Counted from the stretch's first letter, positions 9,624 through 18,442 are shown. The stretch: DNA of 64,000 bases from Butyricimonas sp. Marseille-P3923 (GCF_900184685.1 NZ_FXXL01000007.1:2356001-2420000); one strand, 5' to 3'. Made by a program: numbers and translations. Notes: a model not told the origin generated them from the sequence alone.

Positions 9624-9706
9624 GATTTTAGATTTATGATTTATGATTTACGATTCAAGACACAAAAACATTTCAATCTAAAATCGCAAATCATAAATCT
9701 AAAATT
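9624..9706. repeat. intergenic long hairpin of GATTTAtGATTT units
   Basis: The left arm 9624-9655 and right arm 9675-9706 are roughly complementary and built from repeats of GATTTATGATTT and AAATCATAAATC. It separates the DUF1015 gene and serA. A related hairpin lies at 10656-10718. Confidence 0.65.
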
Positions 9707-9709
9707 AAT

Positions 9710-10627
9710 TTATTTGTTTACTCTGAATTTCTCGTCGCCTTTCTCGATGAAGTTCACGATTTGGCGAGCGGCAGCCAATCCGGCATTCACATTAGCCTCT
9801 TCGGTCTGAGCACCCATCTTTTTCGGGGTAGCGAAGAAACGACCTTCAAACTTGTTGAAGCAATCGCAATCCGGAGCGATATCGGTGATATAGTGGAAAT
9901 CAGCTCTTTCTTCCATCAATTTACCCAAACCTTCCTCATCGATAACCTCTTTACGAGCGGTGTTTACCAACACGGCACCCTTCGGCATATTCTTTAACAA
10001 ATCATAGTTGATAGATTTCTTGGTTTGTTCCGTTGCCGGGATATGCAAAGAGATATATTGACACATACCATACATTTCTTCAGCTGAATGTAACGGGGTA
10101 GCACCGGCAGCCTTGATTTGTTCGTCCGTCATGAACGGGTCGAAAGCGTACACTTCCATACCGAAACCGCGAGCGATACGACCCACATTCTGTCCCACGT
10201 TTCCATAAGCGTGGATACCGATTTTCTTCCCCTTCAACTCAGAACCTGATTTACCGTTGAAGAAGTTACGAGCCATGTAAACCATCATACCGAAAGCCAA
10301 CTCAGCCACTGCGTTTGAGTTTTGTCCCGGGGTATTCATAGCTACCACGTTATGAGCGGTACAAGCAGCCAAGTCGATATTGTCAAATCCGGCACCTGCA
10401 CGAACGATCACTTTCAATTTCTTGGCAGCCTCGATAACTTCTTTTGTAGCTTTGTCCGAACGGATGATCATGGCGTCAACGTCAGCCACGGCAGCGATCA
10501 ACTCGTCTTGAGAAGTATATTTTTCTAATAATACCAATTCGTATCCCTGAGCCTCTACGATCTCACGAATCCCGTTTACAGCAACCGGAGCAAACGGTTT
10601 ATCTGTTGCAATTAATACTTTAGTCAT
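9710..10627 (-). CDS. serA: D-3-phosphoglycerate dehydrogenase, short type
   Basis: 305 residues, with only substrate- and NAD-binding domains and no ACT or regulatory domain. It catalyses the first step of serine synthesis, 3-phosphoglycerate to 3-phosphohydroxypyruvate. The nucleotide-binding loop is GIHAYGNVG at about 138-146, and the catalytic Arg lies in NTARKEV. The usual catalytic His of the 'PHIGAST' motif is replaced: here it reads PKKMGAQT at 268-275, putting Lys269 at that position. This matches the lysine-type (IIIK) enzymes known from Entamoeba and Bacteroides. It sits between serC and the DUF1015 gene. Confidence 0.93.
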   Translation of the reverse strand: MTKVLIATDKPFAPVAVNGIREIVEAQGYELVLLEKYTSQDELIAAVADVDAMIIRSDKATKEVIEAAKKLKVIVRAGAGFDNIDLAACTAHNVVAMNTPGQNSNAVAELAFGMMVYMARNFFNGKSGSELKGKKIGIHAYGNVGQNVGRIARGFGMEVYAFDPFMTDEQIKAAGATPLHSAEEMYGMCQYISLHIPATEQTKKSINYDLLKNMPKGAVLVNTARKEVIDEEGLGKLMEERADFHYITDIAPDCDCFNKFEGRFFATPKKMGAQTEEANVNAGLAAARQIVNFIEKGDEKFRVNK

Positions 10628-10655
10628 GATATTTCAATTTTTGATGTAAAAAAAA

Positions 10656-10718
10656 GATTTACGATTTTAGATTTCGAGCACAGCGAAAGCAATGCTCGTA
10701 AATCCGAAATCGTAAATC
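10656..10718. repeat. intergenic long hairpin between serC and serA
   Basis: The left arm 10656-10680 and right arm 10693-10718 pair imperfectly around a 12-nt loop. The arms carry GATTTACGATTT and GCTCGTAAATC segments like those in the hairpin at 9624-9706. It may modulate serC-serA transcript processing. Confidence 0.65.
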
Positions 10719-10724
10719 AATAAA

Positions 10725-11804
10725 TTATTTAATGTGAGCAGCTTCAAATTCTTGCATTGCAGCAACCAAAGCCTTCACGTCCTCGATAGTACAAGCGTTG
10801 TAAGTAGAAGCACGGAATCCGCCTACTGAACGGTGTCCCTTAATACCCACGATATTCTTTGATTTAGTGAAATCCAAGAATTCTTTCTCCAATGACTCGT
10901 ATCCTTCTCTCAACAAGAAAGGAATGTTCATTCTTGAACGAGAACCTTCTTTCACAACCGGACGGAACATCTTGCTTCTTTCCAATTCGTTATAGATCAT
11001 ATCAGCTCTCTCGATAGCCAATTTCTCCATAGCTTCAACGCCACCCATTGCTTTAACCCACTTCAAGGTTTCTTTTACCCCAAAGATGTTCACACAAGGA
11101 GGAGTGTTGTACATAGATTCTTTATCCACGTGAGTTTTGTATCTCAACATGGTCGGGATCATTCTGTCTGCAACAACGTTGTTAGCCAAGAAATCATTGT
11201 TGATGATCACGAAAGTAACTCCGGCAGGTCCGAGGTTCTTTTGGCAACCACCATAGATCATAGCATATTTAGACACGTCAACCGGACGGCTGCAGATGTC
11301 TGATGACATATCACAGATTAAAGGCACCGGAGAAGTCGGATCATAGAAAATTTCCGTACCGCGGATCGTGTTGTTGGAAGTGATGTGCATGTAATCCACG
11401 TCTGAAGGGATCGTGAATTCGGGATAATAAGTAAATCCATCTGCCTCAGAAGAAGCAACAATTTCTACATCTCCCCACATTTTAGCCTCCTTAATAGCAG
11501 CGGTTGACCAAGTACCGGTGTTCACATAAGCAGCTTTCTTCTTGAAGAAGTTGAACGGGATCATGCAGAATTGCATGCTGGCGCCACCACCCAAGAAAAT
11601 TACGGAATATCCTTCCGGGATGCTCAATACTTCTTTGAATAAAGCTACAGCTTCGTCATACACAGCTTGAAAATCAGAAGAACGGTGAGACACTTCCAAA
11701 ATAGATTGTCCCGTGTTACCAAACTCAAGCACAGCTTTTGATACATTTTCCAATGTAGAATCCGGCAATTTACAAGGTCCGGCATTAAAAATGTGTTTTC
11801 TCAT
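10725..11804 (-). CDS. serC: phosphoserine aminotransferase
   Basis: 359 residues from the ATG at 11804 (MRKHIFNAGPC), the standard start and size. The frame is open to 11861, but the extra 19 residues do not match the family. It transfers the amino group of glutamate to 3-phosphohydroxypyruvate, the second step of serine synthesis, using PLP. 'FLGGGASMQF' is the phosphate-binding glycine segment and 'YGGCQKNLGPAG' holds the PLP lysine. The gene lies directly upstream of serA on the same strand. Confidence 0.95.
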   Translation of the reverse strand: MRKHIFNAGPCKLPDSTLENVSKAVLEFGNTGQSILEVSHRSSDFQAVYDEAVALFKEVLSIPEGYSVIFLGGGASMQFCMIPFNFFKKKAAYVNTGTWSTAAIKEAKMWGDVEIVASSEADGFTYYPEFTIPSDVDYMHITSNNTIRGTEIFYDPTSPVPLICDMSSDICSRPVDVSKYAMIYGGCQKNLGPAGVTFVIINNDFLANNVVADRMIPTMLRYKTHVDKESMYNTPPCVNIFGVKETLKWVKAMGGVEAMEKLAIERADMIYNELERSKMFRPVVKEGSRSRMNIPFLLREGYESLEKEFLDFTKSKNIVGIKGHRSVGGFRASTYNACTIEDVKALVAAMQEFEAAHIK

Positions 11805-11978
11805 CTCTAAAATATTTAATAGATAATTAATACTAAAATCTTGTTTATAATCACGTTGCAAAGATGCAAAATAAGTCGGTATAAAAGACTTTTTTCCGTA
11901 ATTTTTATTCGCGTTCGTTATTCGCTTGATATCAACAACTTCCGCCTTTTCGAAAACGTTTTTATACCTTCAAAGACA

Positions 11979-12002
11979 AAAGCACCCGTTTGCGGGTGCT
12001 TT
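11979..12002 (-). terminator. terminator of gcvT
   Basis: A perfect 10-bp stem AAAGCACCCG/CGGGTGCTTT with a TTTG loop, about 30 bp beyond the gcvT stop. The arm AAAAGCACCCG is repeated directly at 12018-12028, beside the stop codon, suggesting a local duplication. Confidence 0.8.
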
Positions 12003-12029
12003 GTTATCGTTCAGCTCAAAAGCACCCGA

Positions 12030-13130
12030 CTAAAAGAACGGGGTTTTGACGATTTTCGCTTTTAAAGCTTTATTTCTTACACGGATGAAAATCTCGGTAT
12101 CCAGCTTGTGGAAACCGCTCTTCACGTATCCCGTACCGATTGACTTGCCTGTCAACGGGGAAACAGTACCCGAGCAAACCACCCCGATCTCGTTTCCTTC
12201 TGCGTCCTCGATCACGTATCCCTGACGAGCGATACCCTTATCCAGCACCTCGAACGGTTTCATGTAGCGGGCAGGCTTGTCATTTTTCATTTTTTCATGG
12301 TACGCGCGGTTGATGAAATCATTTCCCGGTACAAACTTCGTGATCCAACCTAATCCGGCTTCAATCGGAGAGTGTTCGTCATCAATTTCATGCCCGTACA
12401 AGCAGAAACCGGCTTCCAAACGCAACGTGTCGCGAGAACCTAAACCACAAGGCTTAATACCGAACTCTGCGCCTGCCTCGAATACGGCATTCCAGATTTT
12501 CTCGGCGTCTTTCACGTAAGCGTAAATCTCGCAACCGCCTGCTCCGGTATATCCGGTCGTGGAAAAAATTACTTTGTCTACCCCGGCAAACGGAATTTCT
12601 TGGAAAGTATAATATTCCATATCCACCACGTCAGCGGAAGTCAATTTTTGCATTGCTTTCAATGCTAACGGTCCTTGAACGGCAAGTTGACAGATATTCT
12701 CGGAAGCGTTCTCCAAATCCGTATCCAAGTTCATACCTAACTCTTTCGCCCATTTGGTGCACCATGCCCAATCCTTATCGATATTCGCAGCATTCACCAC
12801 CAACAAATACTTTTCAGCACTGAAACGATACACCAGCAAATCGTCCACGATACCACCAGTTTCGTTCGGGAAGCAACTGTATTGCACTTTACCGTCAGTT
12901 AATGCTGCCACATCATTGGACGTAAGTTTCTGCACCAACTCGAAAGCCTTCGGACCTTTTACCCAAAATTCTCCCATGTGAGAAACATCGAACACGCCCA
13001 ATTTCTCGCGTACGGTATTATGCTCGTCCTTGATACCCGTGTATTCTATCGGCATATTGTAACCGGCAAACGGAGCCATTCTTGCTCCCAACGCCTCATG
13101 AAAATGTGTAAATGGAGTAGTCTTCATCAT
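12030..13130 (-). CDS. gcvT: aminomethyltransferase, glycine cleavage T protein
   Basis: 366 residues, a typical size. It takes the aminomethyl group from the H-protein and yields methylene-tetrahydrofolate plus ammonia. The N-terminal segment '[13 protein letters not shown]' and the later '[12 protein letters not shown]' (folate-binding Glu/Asp region) are diagnostic. It starts [12 protein letters not shown]; either of the two Met codons could initiate. It is alone in the window without gcvH or gcvP. Its location next to serC-serA groups serine-glycine-C1 functions, but it has its own promoter and terminator. Confidence 0.95.
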   Translation of the reverse strand: MMKTTPFTHFHEALGARMAPFAGYNMPIEYTGIKDEHNTVREKLGVFDVSHMGEFWVKGPKAFELVQKLTSNDVAALTDGKVQYSCFPNETGGIVDDLLVYRFSAEKYLLVVNAANIDKDWAWCTKWAKELGMNLDTDLENASENICQLAVQGPLALKAMQKLTSADVVDMEYYTFQEIPFAGVDKVIFSTTGYTGAGGCEIYAYVKDAEKIWNAVFEAGAEFGIKPCGLGSRDTLRLEAGFCLYGHEIDDEHSPIEAGLGWITKFVPGNDFINRAYHEKMKNDKPARYMKPFEVLDKGIARQGYVIEDAEGNEIGVVCSGTVSPLTGKSIGTGYVKSGFHKLDTEIFIRVRNKALKAKIVKTPFF

Positions 13131-13184
13131 TATTTATCGCTTAAATATTCATTATATTATTATACTATTAACTATAACGCTCCG

Positions 13185-13192
13185 CAAAGTTA
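13185..13192 (-). promoter_or_regulatory. -7 box TAACTTTG for gcvT
   Basis: On the minus strand TAACTTTG fits TAnnTTTG. The start is predicted near 13178, about 48 nt upstream of the ATG. Confidence 0.5.
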
Positions 13193-13383
13193 TAACTTTT
13201 ATTCATCCCGCCCACCCTTTCTTTAAAAATATTACTTCTTATGAAAAAAGTTATGCATAACCACACATATTATCCTTTCTTCCAAAAACTTATATCCCGT
13301 ATCCAAGCGAAGTAAACAAATTTTGCAAACGATTTAATATTATTTTTTTCCACAGATACCTTAACGAATCATTTGATGATTTA

Positions 13384-13414
13384 TTTGCATTGTCAGCAAA
13401 AATGATTACTTTTG
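13384..13414 (+). promoter_or_regulatory. promoter of the STAS gene, full Bacteroidetes consensus
   Basis: TTTG at 13384-13387, 19 nt, then TACTTTTG at 13407-13414. Both elements and the spacing match the primary sigma consensus. The start is predicted near 13421, about 30 nt before the ATG at 13450. Confidence 0.8.
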
Positions 13415-13449
13415 CTAAATAACCCATTAATTTAGATACTAGAAAAACC

Positions 13450-13797
13450 ATGATAATCAAAGTAACAGAACACAACGGTATCACCTTCGCCGAATTTACA
13501 GAAGAAGTGACTCGTTTCACTCTCGCGCTGTCAGAAGAAGTTAAGTCTGAACTAAGACCTTATTTGAATAATCCCGACTGTCGGATGATATTCGATTTCA
13601 ATCACATTGAATTTGTGGATAGTAGCGGTATCGGCACGGTCATCGCTCTTTTCAAAACAGCTAAAAGTGTCGGTTCCAACTTGAAACTTTGCAACCTATC
13701 CCCGGATGTTTTGAAGATATTCGAACTTCTACACCTGCAAGTCATTTTCGACATCACGGGAACACGAGAAAGTTGCGTAGCTTCCTACGCTCAATAA
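13450..13797 (+). CDS. STAS domain protein (anti-sigma factor antagonist type)
   Basis: 115 residues, one STAS domain. The segment 'FVDSSGIGTVIAL' carries the DSSG motif whose serine is phosphorylated in SpoIIAA/RsbV antagonists. No membrane segment, so it is soluble. In Bacteroidota such stand-alone proteins often act in partner-switching with an RsbW-like kinase, but none is encoded nearby, so its partner is unknown. Strong promoter and strong terminator frame it as a single-gene transcript. Confidence 0.88.
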   Translation: MIIKVTEHNGITFAEFTEEVTRFTLALSEEVKSELRPYLNNPDCRMIFDFNHIEFVDSSGIGTVIALFKTAKSVGSNLKLCNLSPDVLKIFELLHLQVIFDITGTRESCVASYAQ

Positions 13798-13800
13798 GAA

Positions 13801-13840
13801 ACTTAAAGACCGTCTAAATTATCGAGGACGGTCTTTAAGT
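13801..13840. terminator. terminator between STAS gene and hipA
   Basis: A perfect 14-bp stem, ACTTAAAGACCGTC with its complement, around a 12-nt loop, followed by TTTT. It serves the STAS gene and possibly the convergent hipA. Confidence 0.85.
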
Positions 13841-13859
13841 TTTTAGAAACTCCCAAAAG

Positions 13860-14987
13860 TTAACAATTTCCATCATGAATGACACCTTGCCAACAAGGAG
13901 ATAAAATATCTTGACAATGTTCGTAGACCGAACGAATAATATGAATTCCCTTCTCCTCGTTTATCCGGATACTTTTTCCCACGGCAATCATATCTTCCAA
14001 CGACGGATTCCCGCTATTATTCACGGAAGTTGCATGTTCCCCGTTATACCCTGCACGGCAAAGAGTTAAATCATATGCCGGAGCCAATGTCCAAATCCCA
14101 TCCCTACATATAAAACTAAAATTCTTCGCATGATCATCCTTATTTGAGGTCAATACATTAAAAACCATACGACGAAACATCTCATCAACCGCTTTTGAGT
14201 CTTGCGTTAAATACCCCGTAAGATGTAATAATATTTTGTAATCCAATTTCGGTAACAAAATAGATTCATTCAATAAAGCACCTGCCGTAGCAACGTGCAG
14301 GCGTTCCCCATTCTCAATATCAAAACGCATGGATGCAAAATACTTTCCCTCTAAAAGTTTAAAATCAGGTATTTCAATACCACATCGCCTTGCTGCCAAA
14401 TTATATTTATATTCCGTTTTCCCCATGTCCGCGGGATCGTAGATATGCCTGAATTTGACAAGCCAAACCCCATCCGCATCCCGATACAAGCATTTAGGTC
14501 TACATCCCCCGGAATTACCACTATTAAAATAGAGAACCTCTTCCCCCTCGTCTGTCTTTTCACCTAAAACAGCCAACGCCAATTCTTGAAACTCATCTAA
14601 TTCCGGCAATGTTTTATCCTCACCAATATAAGATTCAGGAACATAAGACAAGGCTCCCATGCCCGTACGTCCGACAATACTTAATCTTTGTAATGGCGTT
14701 AAAGTTGAATCATCAATCTTTTCTTTTCTCAGAATACGATTTAACAAATATCGACCATAACCATCAGGCAAACTATCTTCAAATATCCCGAAATTCCCAT
14801 AAAAAGGCTCAGGTGACGCGATAAATAAATCCGGCTTTAAAGGCAAGTCCAAAGGAGATATGGAGAAACCGGATACCAACCAATTTTTATCATATTGAAA
14901 AGCACAACGTCTCCTGTCAGGAGTCAAAGTCAATTCGCCTACTTTCCTGTCGCGATACATAACCGTGAGCTTGTCAACTAATTTCAT
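13860..14987 (-). CDS. hipA: HipA-family serine/threonine kinase toxin
   Basis: 375 residues, shorter than E. coli HipA (440) but containing both the N-terminal subdomain (about 1-100) and the kinase core. The catalytic segment 'SNKDDHAKNFSF' and the metal-binding 'APAYDLT' are intact, so it should be an active kinase. HipA toxins phosphorylate aminoacyl-tRNA synthetases such as GltX and cause growth arrest; the target here is unknown. The start overlaps the end of hipB by 14 bp, so the two are translationally linked. Codon choice and the spacer are more AT-rich than in neighbouring metabolic genes, which fits horizontal origin. Confidence 0.9.
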   Translation of the reverse strand: MKLVDKLTVMYRDRKVGELTLTPDRRRCAFQYDKNWLVSGFSISPLDLPLKPDLFIASPEPFYGNFGIFEDSLPDGYGRYLLNRILRKEKIDDSTLTPLQRLSIVGRTGMGALSYVPESYIGEDKTLPELDEFQELALAVLGEKTDEGEEVLYFNSGNSGGCRPKCLYRDADGVWLVKFRHIYDPADMGKTEYKYNLAARRCGIEIPDFKLLEGKYFASMRFDIENGERLHVATAGALLNESILLPKLDYKILLHLTGYLTQDSKAVDEMFRRMVFNVLTSNKDDHAKNFSFICRDGIWTLAPAYDLTLCRAGYNGEHATSVNNSGNPSLEDMIAVGKSIRINEEKGIHIIRSVYEHCQDILSPCWQGVIHDGNC

Positions 14988-15297
14988 CTCGTCCCCTTTT
15001 TCTGTTTCTATTCTGATTTATCGTATCAAGTTCCTGCATCGTGCTGTATTTCGGTTCCCCAAGCAGAGCCTTAATCTCTTCCGTGTATCCAAGCGCTTTA
15101 CAAAGTGCTACATAAGATTCCAATGAAATTTTATGCACATTCTCAAATTTCACAATTGTAGCTAATGGCACCCCACTCATCTCCGAAAGCAGTTTGCGGG
15201 AATAATTCTTCTCTAACCGCCTCTTCTTCATATTCCGCGCTAAAATTTGCAAAAGTTCTTCTATCGAAACCAAATCAAAATCATATATAACTTTCAT
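14974..15297 (-). CDS. hipB: HipB-like antitoxin, Xre helix-turn-helix
   Basis: 107 residues. A helix-turn-helix of the Xre family spans about 20-75 ('SRKLLSEMSGVPLATIVKFENVHKIS' includes the recognition helix). The C-terminal 30 residues are charged and possibly flexible, as in HipB proteins that are degraded under stress. It should neutralise the kinase and repress the operon. An inverted repeat 14 bp upstream of the start codon is a candidate operator. Confidence 0.85.
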   Translation of the reverse strand: MKVIYDFDLVSIEELLQILARNMKKRRLEKNYSRKLLSEMSGVPLATIVKFENVHKISLESYVALCKALGYTEEIKALLGEPKYSTMQELDTINQNRNRKRGRDEIS

Positions 15298-15310
15298 TAT
15301 TATAACTTTT

Positions 15311-15327
15311 ATATCTCAATTTGATAT
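15311..15327. promoter_or_regulatory. candidate HipB operator ATATC-N7-GATAT
   Basis: A palindrome between the predicted hipBA transcription start and the hipB ATG. Its TATC...GATA halves recall the E. coli HipB site TATCC-N8-GGATA. The assignment rests on sequence and position only. Confidence 0.4.
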
Positions 15328-15352
15328 TTAATATATACTATTATATCTATTA

Positions 15353-15360
15353 CAAATATA
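15353..15360 (-). promoter_or_regulatory. -7 box TATATTTG for hipBA
   Basis: TATATTTG on the minus strand matches TAnnTTTG; start predicted near 15346, leader about 48 nt including the candidate operator. Confidence 0.5.
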
Positions 15361-15498
15361 GGAAACATTACTCATTCTTCAATCATTCACTACCTGAAAT
15401 TCCTTCATTTTTAACTTTCAATTCTCTATTTTCAATTAAAAACCCGAAAAGACTTTTCAAGAGCATGTCGTTTCCTCACAAATCGCCTAAAACCTACT

Positions 15499-15634
15499 GT
15501 AATCCCAAGGTAATACTACCTCTACCTACTTACAGAAAACTTACACCACTCTTATATCCCCGGTGTCTAACGATGACACAAGGATAGAATAACCGCCTTA
15601 TAAGCAAGTAGAGGTAGTATTACGTTAGGATTAC
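15499..15634. repeat. 27-bp inverted repeat element with internal hairpin
   Basis: Arms at 15499-15525 and 15608-15634 are complementary over 27 bp with three mismatches (core GTAATACTACCTCTAC). The 82-bp interior extends the pairing imperfectly and carries a small GTGTC/GACAC hairpin at its centre. It has no coding frame and no clear target-site duplication. It could be a MITE-like remnant or a structured RNA. Confidence 0.7.
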
Positions 15635-15696
15635 CACGGGTTCTCGAATATTTTCCCAAAACACGCTCAGAAATCCAATGATTAAATAAAAAGATT

Positions 15697-15726
15697 GCCG
15701 CCCAAAAATTTTACTTTTTAGGCGGC
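15697..15726 (-). terminator. terminator of the metalloprotease operon
   Basis: A 12-bp stem with one mismatch (GCCGCCTAAAAA/TTTTTGGGCGGC on the minus strand) lies about 60 bp after the stop of the last metalloprotease gene, followed by a T-rich run. Confidence 0.6.
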
Positions 15727-15787
15727 CTTCAGAACCATTCCGGAATTTCCCGAAACGAATTAATCTACCACAAACTAATTAACACTA

Positions 15788-18403
15788 TCAACCTTTCAAC
15801 GAACGATTGATTAGAAACATCAAATAATCGTAATGAGCCTTCGTATCCGCATTACCGGACCCTTGGCGTTTTTTTACCTGTTCTATTACTTTCAAATAAA
15901 GATTATACCACAAATGATTCGGATTATCGACAGCCATATTCTCCACCAACCAGCGACTTCCGAATCCGGCAACTTCCGGCATCCGGTTACTTTGTTTACC
16001 ATTCAACGATTCGACAGATTCATGCAACACGTTCTGAGACTTCGCATAATAACGGGAAGCATTTTCACGATTACCATTGATATCAACAGTATTCCGCACA
16101 TTGGTCAAGAAAGCCACTTGCAAAATTCTTTCGGTTTCTGTCAAATTGCGTCCCTTTATGGTCGGCTCCCAAATCATCTTGTACAAATCTTCCAAATACT
16201 CTTCCGGGGTATAATTACCCTTGTCCCGGTAAGCCACCAGTGAAATACGGCGAGTACTGAACAAATCTGTTTCTTCATCCGCCTTACTCAAGAAATCTTT
16301 CAGTATCTGACGAGCCCGGGAACCGTCGAATTCCAAATTCTCCACCACTTCCGGACGATCTATCCAATCTATATCTTTCAATTGCCCGATCACGAATTTC
16401 AACGAATTCTTCTGTACCTCTTTCGGAACAGCAACAAAAGTTGAAACCGGATCACCGACATAATGCTGATTCAGATAAAACCCTCCCAAATTCATGAACA
16501 CGTTAAAGATATAGCGCTTATAATAATAACCCACGTAACGATATACCATATTACGATACGTGTAATCGATATCTTCTTTGTCCAACCATTGGTTCATATT
16601 CTCCATCAGGTATTTCAGATTCCGAATCCCGTAAGTACTTGATTTAATGGCGTCATCACCCAAATCTTCAGGCAAGGAAGTCGGATCGAACATCGTCAAC
16701 GTGTAAGGTTCCGGGTCAAAACGATACATCGGATCTCCCACCTTTTCCGCGATCCACTTTTCTACCACCTTTTGTTCGTCTTCAAGTGTCTTTACGTCAA
16801 ACACGGGTTGATATGCCACTTTCACGGCATGATAGTCTGCCACCCCCAGTCTTTCTGGAATCAAGACAACATCTTTGTCTCCCGGTTGAGCCACATAATT
16901 ATAGCCCATGTTATCCATGATAGAAGGGGTTATACCGTATTTCCGGGTAAAAGAAGCAGAACGCAGGGAATCGGTCGGGTAAGCATGAGATGCCGGCAAG
17001 TTATGAGCGAAACCCAGAATATGTCCTACTTCATGTACAATCATCCCCTTCAAACCTTCTCCATATTTCTCCAACGGCAATTTCATCGTGCGGACGGCCT
17101 CATCACATGAAGCTGTCTGAACAAAACGTTTTAAGTTCACCCGCCTCAACATATCATGGAATATCTCGATAGACGCGTTCATCACTTGCCCCGACCGCGG
17201 ATCTACCCAACGAGGAGCCGTCTTGAAACTTTCCACCCCGATCGGGGCATAACGAATACACAAGAATTTCATGTTATCCGGATCAAAAGTCGTATCATTA
17301 ACCGGGAAAGCCTTCACTTGAAGCACATTTTTAAAACCGATCGCCGCGAAAGCCTTATTCCATTCTTCAATTCCGGCTTTGATATATTCGCTCCAACCTT
17401 CGGGGAAATTATTATCCACGTAGAACACAATCGGCTTCTCCGGTTCCACTAATTCTCCACTTTTATATTTCGCCACATCTTTCGGTTGTATATCCCAACG
17501 TGTCATATAGTGCGTAACCCGGGAACCATCGACTTTAGTCGTCATATTCTCCCGTTCGGTCGTCGTCACGTTTACGCGAGGATCCCCTAAACGGGGTCTC
17601 ATCAACTGTTCCTCTCCCGGTAAAATAAGTAATGTCCGGTTTAACTTCACCGTCACCGGTTCATCCTGCACGACCAGATATTGACCGTTTACCAACAAAT
17701 TCTGAGTATAGGTTTCAGTTGAAATAATCGAAATATTATCCTCGAAAGCCTTGATATCATCCAAACGAGTCAACTCTTCTTTCAACTTCATATCTCTCTG
17801 ACCGTCCCCCAGTTCATCCACACGTTTCCCCTCGTCAGCAAAAGGAGTCAAATCATTATTCTGTTTCAAGAAAAAATCCGTCATATCCACCACTACGGCA
17901 GTACTGTCCGGACTATAAGCCTCTACTTTAAAAGCATACCGGATCGGTGGTTGAGTACTTTTACGAACAGCTTCCCGCATACCTTCCTCGGGCGAATCGG
18001 TAAGCATCGGATTCGTTCCCCACTTACGCGTAATCTCATGCATTTGCAGGGTAGAATCTCGCAGCGTGAAAGCGATATGCAAGGGATCGTTGATCATCTG
18101 CCCGACAGCCCCGTTACCATTGTCACTGGTTTCGACGAAAGTCGTTCCCAACAAGTATTCCCGTCCCAACAGGGATAAAGGATACTCGAAATATAGTTTC
18201 CCCCCGACTTGATGAAGCGTGATCAATCCTTTTACCGTTTTTATTTTCTTTCCTTTAAACAATTTCTCGTACTTCGTTTCCGGCTCTTGTTGCACGTTCT
18301 CTTTCGTCGCTTTCTTCTTCCGGTTCTTCGCGACTATATCCGCCGGATTCACCTGAATAAAGAATGCCAATAGGATTATTGATAGTATAAAACCTTTATT
18401 CAT
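15788..18403 (-). CDS. secreted zinc-dependent met-zincin protease, paralogue 1
   Basis: 871 residues with a Sec signal peptide (about 1-25). Order: a small N-terminal DUF5118-like segment (45-95), a DUF5117-like domain (about 100-300) and a DUF4953 met-zincin domain. The zinc site HEVGHILGFAHN is at 457-468, and the Met-turn SIMDN follows about 30 residues later. Both fit an active metallopeptidase of the HExxHxxGxxH type. It probably acts in the periplasm or at the cell surface. It is the last gene of the SusCD operon and the most diverged of the three tandem copies (FAHN, SIMDN rather than LMHN, SIMDY). Confidence 0.9.
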   Translation of the reverse strand: MNKGFILSIILLAFFIQVNPADIVAKNRKKKATKENVQQEPETKYEKLFKGKKIKTVKGLITLHQVGGKLYFEYPLSLLGREYLLGTTFVETSDNGNGAVGQMINDPLHIAFTLRDSTLQMHEITRKWGTNPMLTDSPEEGMREAVRKSTQPPIRYAFKVEAYSPDSTAVVVDMTDFFLKQNNDLTPFADEGKRVDELGDGQRDMKLKEELTRLDDIKAFEDNISIISTETYTQNLLVNGQYLVVQDEPVTVKLNRTLLILPGEEQLMRPRLGDPRVNVTTTERENMTTKVDGSRVTHYMTRWDIQPKDVAKYKSGELVEPEKPIVFYVDNNFPEGWSEYIKAGIEEWNKAFAAIGFKNVLQVKAFPVNDTTFDPDNMKFLCIRYAPIGVESFKTAPRWVDPRSGQVMNASIEIFHDMLRRVNLKRFVQTASCDEAVRTMKLPLEKYGEGLKGMIVHEVGHILGFAHNLPASHAYPTDSLRSASFTRKYGITPSIMDNMGYNYVAQPGDKDVVLIPERLGVADYHAVKVAYQPVFDVKTLEDEQKVVEKWIAEKVGDPMYRFDPEPYTLTMFDPTSLPEDLGDDAIKSSTYGIRNLKYLMENMNQWLDKEDIDYTYRNMVYRYVGYYYKRYIFNVFMNLGGFYLNQHYVGDPVSTFVAVPKEVQKNSLKFVIGQLKDIDWIDRPEVVENLEFDGSRARQILKDFLSKADEETDLFSTRRISLVAYRDKGNYTPEEYLEDLYKMIWEPTIKGRNLTETERILQVAFLTNVRNTVDINGNRENASRYYAKSQNVLHESVESLNGKQSNRMPEVAGFGSRWLVENMAVDNPNHLWYNLYLKVIEQVKKRQGSGNADTKAHYDYLMFLINRSLKG

Positions 18404-18442
18404 ATCTTCTATTTATAAATTATATCGTTCATTAAAACTTCA

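Larger units (their letters stand above)
13131..13449. other. divergent spacer gcvT/STAS
   Basis: 319 bp, AT-rich. It holds the divergent gcvT and STAS promoters. No other gene, leader peptide or long hairpin was seen. Confidence 0.6.
15298..15787. other. 490-bp spacer with hairpin element
   Basis: The spacer holds the hipBA promoter/operator, a 136-bp inverted-repeat element (15499-15634) and a hairpin terminator for the metalloprotease operon (15697-15726). The short frame at 15321-15587 lacks any support as a gene. Confidence 0.6.

Noticed and set aside
15321-15587. 88-residue frame upstream of hipB
   Set aside because: AT-rich spacer translation running into the inverted-repeat element; no family features and it overlaps the hipBA promoter.
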